A DNA stretch of 47,810 bases, from assembly GCA_946480295.1 (NCBI GenBank), contig CAMLIT010000019.1:1-47810 (forward strand). Reading direction: 5' to 3'. Positions 42,701 through 47,810 of the stretch are shown here, piece by piece. Every line of letters begins with the position of its first letter. The stretch's first letter is position 1. Made by a program: the position numbers and the translations under genes. Source of the DNA: an uncultured Gemmatimonadota bacterium. Its GTDB lineage: Bacteria > Gemmatimonadota > Gemmatimonadetes > Gemmatimonadales > Gemmatimonadaceae. The notes below the pieces were generated by a model. The model was given only the letters and a program-made list of their open reading frames with translations. It searched no databases and had not been told where the DNA came from.

Positions 42701-42907
42701 GACCTGCGCGCTGGCGACGGGGCGGCCGGCTTCGCCGACCACGGTGCCGGTGACGCGGCCGGGCGCCTGCGCGAACGCCGCGGGCGCGACGAGCGCCGCG
42801 AGCGCGAGGGCGAGGACGGAGGCCCGGATGAGGAAGGTGCCGCCGAGCGGGCGTGCGTCGAGCCGGCTCGGGCGACGGCGTGTGGGAGTCAAGGTGGTGC
42901 CCTCCAT
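39800..42907 (-). CDS. SusC/RagA-family TonB-linked outer membrane receptor of the GH43 locus
   Basis: This is a receptor of about 1035 residues. The signal peptide (RASVLALALAALVAPAAFAQ) is followed by a CarboxypepD_reg domain (GTVVGEAGRPVASAQVS). The plug has PSPLYVVDGMYLSENP and NPDEIESIDVLKDASAAAQY, and a long barrel ends VTFGLDLRM. It transports oligosaccharides bound by SusD. The ATG at 42907 lacks a Shine-Dalgarno; a TTG five codons on (42892) has GGAGG 8 nt upstream and may be the real start. No separate promoter is visible in the 169 bp behind lacI, so it may be co-transcribed with it. Confidence 0.93.
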   Translation of the reverse strand: MEGTTLTPTRRRPSRLDARPLGGTFLIRASVLALALAALVAPAAFAQAPGRVTGTVVGEAGRPVASAQVSIVGTTRGAVTGNDGRYTIADVAPGTYQIRAQRIGYTPQVQSVTVTAGETATANFGLTVLPTSLQAVVSVGYTSEQRRDISGAVTSVTGSAISDQKVPTLEQALAGRAPGVTVTASGEPGRAAQIIIRGQNGFGNPSPLYVVDGMYLSENPNINPDEIESIDVLKDASAAAQYGAQASNGVIVIRTKHGRAGANQVQLHSYYGFQTVPKRIDMMNAQQWAALTIEAYKNANLTPPTGTQNPAVSTDWQNAVFQRGAIQDYDLQVSGGTPTANYLVSGGYLTQDGTVVTTAFDRYSFRVNSDARRGRFNFGENVALSQTNHRGLWGLPLIDVVRMLPTIPVHDSTNPGGWGYGSAANPSYGTNPVGELEANVNHNRSNQIIGTTFADVELLPYLHYRLNLGLNYADNLQSAFQSIDQLRYLTPNPYATLSVTNGNRTSLLYENLLNFDDSFRNGEHRVTAVLGTTSQQVDNRNLQAFRQGFSDENLQQIDAGQVSGASNSGWLVPYRTNAVLGRVTYAFHDRYLLTASARHDCSSRFSPNNRCGDFGAGSLGWVASEEGFFKSIPLLGRADFLKLRASTGVLGDQNIGDFAYVAPIGQNINYIFGGSPVSGAIQQALANPNLKWQGNRSNDVGLDLNVLDNALSFTADYYNNTSNQLLVSAPIPPSLGSSTNPVVNAGSVRNAGFEFSATHHLDHRGFQLNTTLNLTTTRNRVLSLGNGGQPLFAGIGGVARTAVGHPIGEFYVKHVAGIFQSQQEIDSYVGKNGQKIQPNAKPGDIKYADLNGDGMINADDRYNAGNGIPKFQGGLFFDAKYAAFDFGLNLRGSYGNKVFNVVRWWTERMDDLNNSPVGLTPWTPQNHSTTTPRAVFGPEGAANADPVSDRWIESGNFTRIQNLVVGYTLPQRLLARTGASSARLYLNIQNLHTFTSYSNWDPEILGFGDPLARGIDDGYIYPTPRTVTFGLDLRM

Positions 42908-43076
42908 GAGGAGTCGGGATGGACTGCTCGCCCGGCGATGGGCGATTCGTGTCGACAGGGACGACCCGGCGGGGGCGCGGCGCGGCATCGCGGCCGGATC
43001 GTCGTTTGGCGGACCCGCGCGCGACGGCACGCGTCACCGCCGCGCGCCGCTCAGGGCGGGGGACGGATGGCCGCGG

Positions 43077-44198
43077 TCATGGCGCCGTCCTGCCGCGTCG
43101 TCGGCGGCCCTCGCTGTTGCCGTTGGCCCGCCGCGCGCCGGCGGCGGGCACGGCGTCGCGCGCGCGCGTGGAGCCCCGCACCACGAGCTCGGCGCAGAGC
43201 AGCAGCTTCTCCGGCGCGACGGCGGCGTCGGCCTCGACGCGCCGGATGAGGAGCTGCGCCGCCCGCCGCCCCATCTCCGCCTTGGGGACGCGCATCGTGG
43301 TGAGGGGGACCGAGAGGTACTCGACGAGGGGGATGTCGTCGAAGCCGATGACGGAGACGTCGTCGGGCACGCGGAGCCCGAGCTCGGCCAGCGCGCGGCA
43401 GACGCCGATCGCCACGAGGTCGTTGTAGCAGGTGACGGCGGTCGGGCGGTCGGCGGCGGGGCGGCGGCGGAAGTAGGCGAGGCCGGCGCGGTAGCCGTCG
43501 GCGAGGTGCGCGCCGGCGGGGACGATGTCGGCGTCGGTGAAGACGAGGCGCGACGCGCTGCACGCCTGGTGCACGCCGTCGATGCGCTGCTGGCTGTGCA
43601 TCGAGTAGGCGGGGCCGGCGAAGTGCGCGACCTGGGTGTGCCCCTGGGCGATGAGGTACGCCATCGCCTTCCGCGACGCCTCGCGGTTGTCGATGTCGAC
43701 GAGACTGGCGGGGACGCCGCGCACCTCCTCGAGGAGGACGAAGGGGAGGTTGCGGCGCTTCAGCTCGAAGAAGTGCGAGAGGTCCGCGTGCTCGTCGAGG
43801 ACGGGGGTGGCGATGAGCCCCGCGACGTCCATCGCCTGGAGGGTGGCGACGGCGCGGCGCTCGGCGGCGTACTCGCCCTCCGAGCTGGCGACGAGGAGGG
43901 TGTAGCCGGCGCGGCTCGCCTGCGCGCGCGCGCCGAGGACGATCTCGGCGTAGTACGGGTTGTCGAGCTCCTTGATGAGGAGGCCGAGGGCGCGTTCGCG
44001 CGGCCCGTCGGTGTGTCCCGCGCGGGCGGCGTGCGCGGCGCCGCTGCGGCGGTAGTTGAGGACGTCGATCGCCTCGAGCACGCGCTCGCGGGTGGCGGCG
44101 TTGACGGCGTCGCTGTCGTTCAGCACGGCGGAGACGGTGGCCTTGGAGACCCCCGCCTGGCGGGCGACATCGGAGATGGTGGCGCGCTGAGGCTTCAT
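43077..44198 (-). CDS. LacI-family transcriptional repressor
   Basis: This 373-residue protein begins MKPQRATISDVARQAGVSKA, the LacI headpiece (helix-turn-helix about 8-28), with LNYRRSGAAHA at the hinge. The periplasmic-binding-protein-like core has LGLLIKELDNPYYAEIVLGA, VTCYNDLVAIGVCRALAELG and VSVIGFDDIPLVEYLSVPLT. The effector is likely a sugar, by family. Upstream of susC in the same direction, it probably controls susC-susD-GH43. The 5' leader carries four GTTC blocks 10 bp apart directly before the ATG. The Arg-rich C-terminus is variable. Confidence 0.93.
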   Translation of the reverse strand: MKPQRATISDVARQAGVSKATVSAVLNDSDAVNAATRERVLEAIDVLNYRRSGAAHAARAGHTDGPRERALGLLIKELDNPYYAEIVLGARAQASRAGYTLLVASSEGEYAAERRAVATLQAMDVAGLIATPVLDEHADLSHFFELKRRNLPFVLLEEVRGVPASLVDIDNREASRKAMAYLIAQGHTQVAHFAGPAYSMHSQQRIDGVHQACSASRLVFTDADIVPAGAHLADGYRAGLAYFRRRPAADRPTAVTCYNDLVAIGVCRALAELGLRVPDDVSVIGFDDIPLVEYLSVPLTTMRVPKAEMGRRAAQLLIRRVEADAAVAPEKLLLCAELVVRGSTRARDAVPAAGARRANGNSEGRRRRGRTAP

Positions 44199-44203
44199 TG
44201 CTC

Positions 44204-44273
44204 GAACCGCCCTGAACGCATCCGAACCAGATCGAACGGCAGCAAGCGTACGGCGCGGCCGGGCATCTGTCAA
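44204..44273 (-). promoter_or_regulatory. lacI promoter with four 10-bp-spaced GTTC repeats
   Basis: On the minus strand, TTGACA (44273-44268) and TACGCT (44250-44245) are 17 bp apart. GTTC occurs at 44237, 44227, 44217 and 44207, exactly 10 bp apart, from the predicted start site to 6 bp before the ATG. The -35 is perfect and the -10 is weak. The repeats sit on one face of the helix. Confidence 0.55.
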
Positions 44274-44377
44274 TGCGGCCAGCCGGCCGGGGTTGCTCCG
44301 CCGGATGTGTATCGCCCCCGCCCCACTGCGCTGGCCCCGTCCCTGCGCTACCATGGAGCGTCGGCCCAGGAGTGGAT

Positions 44378-44896
44378 ATGTCGACTCGTCGGTGCGCTCG
44401 CCTCGTCGCTCGCTGCGGCGGTGGCGCGGTCCTCGTGTTCGTCGGCGCGTGCGCGCCGGGTCGGGCGCGCCCCGCGCGCGCTCCCGCCCCCGCCACCGGC
44501 GACACCGTGCGCGTGGGCTACGGCAGCACCCCCGGGCGCGACGTCACAGGCGCCGTCGGCTCGGTGCGCACGCCGCGCGTGGCAGAGGAGCGCGTCGCCC
44601 GCGTCGAGCAGCTCCTCCAGGGCCGCCTCGCCGGCGTCCAGGTGCTCCCGCTGCCGGATGGCGGCTTCACCATCCGCGTGCGCAACGCGACCTCCTTCTT
44701 CGGCAGCGCGGAGCCGCTGTTCGTGATCGACGGCATGCCGCTGCCGCGCGGCGGGGCGCCGGGGAGTGCGCTGACCGGCATCAATCCCGACGACATCGCG
44801 CGCATCGACGTCCTCAAGGACGCGGCGGCGGCCGCGCTCTACGGCGCCGACGGCGCCAACGGCGTCGTGCTCATCACGACGAAGACGCGCCAGTAG
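44378..44896 (+). CDS. Plug-domain-only lipoprotein
   Basis: This is a 172-residue protein. The lipobox is FVGAC. After an Ala/Pro linker it has VEQLLQGRLAGVQVLPLPDG, RVRNATSFFGSAEPLFVIDG and NPDDIARIDVLKDAAAAALY, the full consensus of the SusC plug domain, then NGVVLITTKTRQ and a stop exactly where a receptor would continue into the barrel. AGGAG 5 nt before ATG 44378 argues for a real gene. It is divergent from lacI. Possible jobs are competing for or presenting ligand to SusD, or binding TonB; this is inference. Confidence 0.8.
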   Translation: MSTRRCARLVARCGGGAVLVFVGACAPGRARPARAPAPATGDTVRVGYGSTPGRDVTGAVGSVRTPRVAEERVARVEQLLQGRLAGVQVLPLPDGGFTIRVRNATSFFGSAEPLFVIDGMPLPRGGAPGSALTGINPDDIARIDVLKDAAAAALYGADGANGVVLITTKTRQ

Positions 44897-45044
44897 GAGC
44901 CGCCGCCGGCGCGCGGCCCCCCTCCTGCCCTCGTGCCGCTGTCCCACAAAGATGGGACAGCGCGCCCGCCGCTCCTCGGCGAACCTTCCCGGCTACGGAG
45001 CGCCACCCGGCGCCCGTCACGATCAGCAGCCAGGAGGTTCACCC

Positions 45045-45806
45045 TTGAAGCGACTCGTCAACTACCGGAACACGTCACGGCGCGGCCTCGCCATCCTGCT
45101 GGCCGCCTCGACCGCGCTGCTCGCCGCCTGCGGCTCCGACAGCAGCACCAGCGCCGGCCCGGCGGAGGTCGACGGACCCGCCGTGAACGTCGGCAACGGC
45201 ACGGCGCGCACCTATATCGCCTTCGGCTCGCACGGCGTCGCCACGCTGGGCGTGAAGCTCACGACGTCCGCGCTCGACGGGCTCCCGACCTCGGACGCGA
45301 TGTGGACCCTCCCCCTGCCGGCGACCGTTCCCGGCCCGTGGGACCACGTGATGCTGAACTGGAACGCGCAGGGGCACCCGCCGGCGATGTACCAGGTGCC
45401 GCACTTCGACTTCCACTTCTACATCATCAACGAGAGCCAGCAGGCGGCGATCACCGGCGGCTCGGACACGGTGACCGTGCCCGCGCAGTACGTGCCGCAG
45501 GACTACATGTCGGGGGTGGAGAGCGTGCCGGACATGGGCGTCCACTGGGTGGACACGCTGTCCGCCGAGTTCCACGGCCATCCCTTCGACAAGACGTTCA
45601 TCTACGGCTTCTCGCGGGGCTCGATGGTGTTCGTCGAGCCGATGATCACGCGGGACTTCCTGGCCAGCCAGCCGGACGTGTCCGCGCCGATCAAGCAGCC
45701 GCAGGCCTATCAGAAGCCGGGCGAGTACCCGCTGACCTTCTCGGTGAAGTACGACGCGTCGGCCGGGCTGGTGCGCGTGGCGCTCGATTCGCTGACCGTT
45801 CGTTAG
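45045..45806 (+). CDS. DUF5602-like secreted lipoprotein
   Basis: This 253-residue protein starts with TTG at 45045; AGGAGG lies 7 nt upstream and no ATG fits. The signal peptide ends LLAACGS (lipobox). VGNGTARTYIAFGSHGVATL and QVPHFDFHFYIINE resemble the DUF5602/TTHB210-like family. Conserved His/Asp in PHFDFHFY and GVHWVDTLSAEFHGH could bind metal. The function is unknown. A strong hairpin follows 100 bp downstream. Confidence 0.8.
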   Translation: MKRLVNYRNTSRRGLAILLAASTALLAACGSDSSTSAGPAEVDGPAVNVGNGTARTYIAFGSHGVATLGVKLTTSALDGLPTSDAMWTLPLPATVPGPWDHVMLNWNAQGHPPAMYQVPHFDFHFYIINESQQAAITGGSDTVTVPAQYVPQDYMSGVESVPDMGVHWVDTLSAEFHGHPFDKTFIYGFSRGSMVFVEPMITRDFLASQPDVSAPIKQPQAYQKPGEYPLTFSVKYDASAGLVRVALDSLTVR

Positions 45807-45907
45807 GCACGGGTGGGGTCGTGAGGGCGCGGTCGCGGGCATGGAAGAGGGCTGTCCGCGCCGCGCCAGTCGATCGGGCGGGGGCCCCCGTCCGGTCGGC
45901 TGGGGGG

Positions 45908-45935
45908 AGGGCCGCATTCCAAGGGATGCGGCCCT
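45908..45935. terminator. Terminator between convergent genes
   Basis: AGGGCCGCAT and ATGCGGCCCT pair perfectly around an 8-nt loop, followed by TTTGTC on the plus strand. It ends the DUF5602 transcript and may also stop the convergent TPR-like gene. Confidence 0.7.
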
Positions 45936-45944
45936 TTGTCGTGG

Positions 45945-46439
45945 CTACTCCCCCAGCGCGGCGACGTACTCCGCCGGCTCGTCCTCGCGCTCGTGGCGCG
46001 CGAGGAGGCGGGCGCAGGTGTTCCAGCGGAGGATCGCGTCGTCGTTGCCGGCGGGGCGCTGCCGCTCGGCGAGCTCGTAGGCGCGCATCGCCTCGCGCAG
46101 CGATTCGGCGGCCACCTCGCCCGCGCCGTGCAGGCCGCCCTGGAGCTGCGCCTTCGCGCACCGCTCGAGGATGATCCCCGCGTAGTACGCGCGGTCGTAG
46201 GGGTCGTGGAGGCGCGGGAGCACGGCGCGCGCGCGCTGCACCGCGTCGGTGAGGTCGTCGGGGAACTGGTCGGTGATCGCGAGGAGCAGCGTGACCAGCG
46301 CGTTCTGGTTCTCCGGGTCGATCTCGAGGACGTCGAGGCAGATGCTCTCGGCGGCCCACGAGTCGTCGAGCAGGCGGTAGCGCTCGGCCCTGGCCAGCGC
46401 GGCGGGGATGCCTTCCGGGGTGATGGTCTTGAGCTGCAT
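45945..46439 (-). CDS. Small TPR-like protein
   Basis: This 164-residue protein starts MQLKTITPEGIPAALARAER. SWAAESICLDVLEIDPENQN and RAYYAGIILERCAKAQLQGG look like TPR helices, and EAMRAYELAERQRPAGNDDA looks like a third repeat. GGAGG 5 nt before ATG 46439 fixes the start. There is no signal peptide, so it is cytoplasmic and likely a protein-protein adaptor. The partner is unknown. Confidence 0.75.
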   Translation of the reverse strand: MQLKTITPEGIPAALARAERYRLLDDSWAAESICLDVLEIDPENQNALVTLLLAITDQFPDDLTDAVQRARAVLPRLHDPYDRAYYAGIILERCAKAQLQGGLHGAGEVAAESLREAMRAYELAERQRPAGNDDAILRWNTCARLLARHEREDEPAEYVAALGE

Positions 46440-46544
46440 GCGGCCCTCCTTTCGCGCAGGAACTCGCCGGCGAGCGAGTTCGTTCACGGCGGGCGGGGCG
46501 ATCGGGTCGTGCCGCGGGCGCGCGCGCCGCGCCCGCCGGTCGCG

Positions 46545-46790
46545 TCAGCGCTGGCGCCGCAGCGAATCGACGAGGTAGCACGCCTGCAGCATCAGCACCG
46601 GCATGCGCGATCGGAAGGTGCTGTCCGGCTGGAGCACTGACATCGGGTCGTGCTGGCGCGGATGCCGGCCCAGGACGGGCATGTGCTCGGTGGGGACACA
46701 CGGCGTCGCGATGGCGGCCCGGCCGCGCGGGACGACGATGCTGTCGACCTGCAGGAAGAACGCGGCGAGTGCGGCGACGAGCAATCTCAT
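46545..46790 (-). CDS. Small putative secreted protein, unknown
   Basis: This 81-residue protein starts MRLLVAALAAFFLQVDSIVV, a short hydrophobic start that could be a signal peptide. It then has PCVPTEHMPVLGRHPRQHDP and VLMLQACYLVDSLRRQR, with two Cys. GGGAG lies 5 nt before ATG 46790. No family was recognised. It is divergent from the VIT gene. Confidence 0.5.
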   Translation of the reverse strand: MRLLVAALAAFFLQVDSIVVPRGRAAIATPCVPTEHMPVLGRHPRQHDPMSVLQPDSTFRSRMPVLMLQACYLVDSLRRQR

Positions 46791-46975
46791 GTCGGCTCCC
46801 GGTGTGATACCGGGAGACGTCCGTCGGACGCCGACTTGCACACCGGCTCGGTCGGCATCCCTCGCAACAGCCTGGGCCACTGTCATATACGCGCTTGTCG
46901 GCCGGCGCGTCGCGCCCGGATGTGCAAACGCGCCCCCCGCCGACGTCTCCCTGACGGATCCCACCGGAGAACACC

Positions 46976-47810
46976 ATGCCCGGACTCGTCAGGCCGTTCC
47001 TCGCCGCCGCCTTCCTTGCCCTCCTGCCCGCCCTCGCCGGCGCGCAGGGGTGGATCATCCCCGGCCCCTGCGTCCCGCGGCCGGACGTACGCATGCCCGT
47101 CGCGCCGTGCCGCTCGGCGGACATCGTCCGCACGCGCAGCGACGTCCGCGTGGAGCTGGTCGGCCGCGTGCTGCGCTACGAGGTGGACGAGCGCTTCGTC
47201 AATCGCGGCAACATGGTCGGGGAAGCCGACTACGTCTTCCCGCTGCCGAAGGACGCCGCGTTCCAGGACCTCGAGCTCTCGATCAACGGCGAGCTGGTCT
47301 CCGGCGAGACGATGAGCGCCCCCGACGCGCGGCGGATCTACGAGGAGATCGTGCGCCGCCAGCGCGACCCGGCGCTCGTCGAGTGGATGGGGTATGGGCT
47401 GCTGCGCGCGCGCATCTTCCCGATCAACCCGGGGGAGGAGAAGCGCGTGGTCGTGCGCTTCCAGAGCGTGGTGGAGCGGGAGGGGGACGCGTGGCGGATC
47501 GACTACGTGCGGGGGGCGGGAGGAGGGAGGCGGGAGGCGGTGGGGACGAGGGACGAGGGACGAGGGACGCGCCCGTATGCCGACGATCGCTTCGCGCCGC
47601 AGGCGCCCTCCTTCGTCCTCACCTACATGCCCTCTGCATCGTTAGGCAGGCCGTACTCGCCGACGCACGAGCTCGCGATCACGGACGAGGGGGAGCGGCG
47701 GCGGGTCGAGGCGCGGGGGGACGGGAGCGACGTCACGATCCTCATCCCGGTGCGGCGCTCGAACAGCGCGGCGATGTCCGTCGTCGCCAACGCGCCGGGC
47801 GGTGAGGACG
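46976..47810 (+). CDS. VIT-domain secreted protein (partial at window edge)
   Basis: About 278 residues are visible from ATG 46976 (GGAG 6 nt upstream), and the frame is open at the window end. The signal peptide ends LAGAQG. The VIT domain is clear: VRVELVGRVLRYEVDERFVN, EADYVFPLPKDAAFQDLELS and MSAPDARRIYEEIVRRQRDP, with RARIFPINPGEEKRVVVRFQ. VIT domains are usually followed by a VWA domain, which would lie beyond the window. Four GGGACGA-type heptamers at 47543-47570 are read through in frame as Gly/Arg/Asp-rich sequence inside the protein. Confidence 0.85.
   Translation, partial: MPGLVRPFLAAAFLALLPALAGAQGWIIPGPCVPRPDVRMPVAPCRSADIVRTRSDVRVELVGRVLRYEVDERFVNRGNMVGEADYVFPLPKDAAFQDLELSINGELVSGETMSAPDARRIYEEIVRRQRDPALVEWMGYGLLRARIFPINPGEEKRVVVRFQSVVEREGDAWRIDYVRGAGGGRREAVGTRDEGRGTRPYADDRFAPQAPSFVLTYMPSASLGRPYSPTHELAITDEGERRRVEARGDGSDVTILIPVRRSNSAAMSVVANAPGGED
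47543..47570 (+). repeat. Tandem GGGACGA heptamers inside the VIT gene
   Basis: GGGACGA occurs at 47543, 47550 and 47557, followed by GGGACGC at 47564. A purine-rich run of GGGAGG-like units precedes it. Each unit gained or lost would shift the reading frame of the gene. Confidence 0.8.

Noticed and set aside
39932..43249. Plus-strand open frame of 1105 codons opposite the second SusC gene
   Set aside because: Same reason: repetitive Val/Arg/Asp/His composition, and the minus-strand frame is a clear SusC.

Overview
The window looks like chromosomal DNA from a GC-rich member of the Gemmatimonadota. Codon third positions are almost always G or C. Two outer-membrane SusC/SusD pairs sit among otherwise non-Bacteroidetes genes, and there are many lipoproteins and plug-type proteins. 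No phage, transposase, CRISPR array or rRNA was seen, and the assignment to phylum is inference from gene content.

Layout. 1-589: 5' part of lon (minus strand, cut by the window edge). 809-5231: a housekeeping translation and secretion block, ffh-rpsP-rimM-trmD-rplS-rnhB, all plus strand, with repeat arrays between several of the genes. 5348-7137: an SDR of the 2,4-dienoyl-CoA reductase type, convergent with a barrel-less plug-domain protein. 7331-12191: first SusC/SusD pair (minus) with a terminator and a predicted long leader. 12959-19840: TPR-fused serine protease, M23 peptidase, a large zincin-like protein, a divergent NRAMP transporter and a small protein. 19838-19910: tRNA-Lys(TTT). 19976-21569: a three-gene minus operon (glycosyltransferase, TUDOR-like HVA1 protein, sugar O-acetyltransferase). 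22072-26764: lipoprotein, Nudix, LuxR regulator, ChaB-like, PPC/DUF296 and a GT4 glycosyltransferase. 26872-32141: persulfide dioxygenase-rhodanese, OsmC, NorQ, NorD and a DUF2892 membrane protein. 33321-37000: an eRF1-like bacterial protein translationally coupled to a phosphoribosyltransferase, then a DHA2 exporter. 36852-44198 (minus): a polysaccharide-utilisation-like locus, lacI-susC-susD-GH43. 44378-47810: plug-only lipoprotein, DUF5602 protein, small TPR protein, small secreted protein and the start of a VIT-domain protein.

The genes combine a conserved core with an accessory set for glycan uptake (two SusCD pairs, one with a GH43 arabinosidase/xylosidase and a LacI regulator), envelope proteolysis and sulfur/nitrosative stress.

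The most unusual non-coding signal is a set of degenerate repeats built from 7-bp units in at least four sequence classes (ACCAAYG, GGGTCGA, GGGACGA, GTGATYA). They sit at gene borders, often as long imperfect palindromes, and in two places run into coding sequence (the trmD tail and the VIT gene). A second notable signal is four GTTC blocks at exact 10-bp spacing between a predicted promoter and the lacI start.
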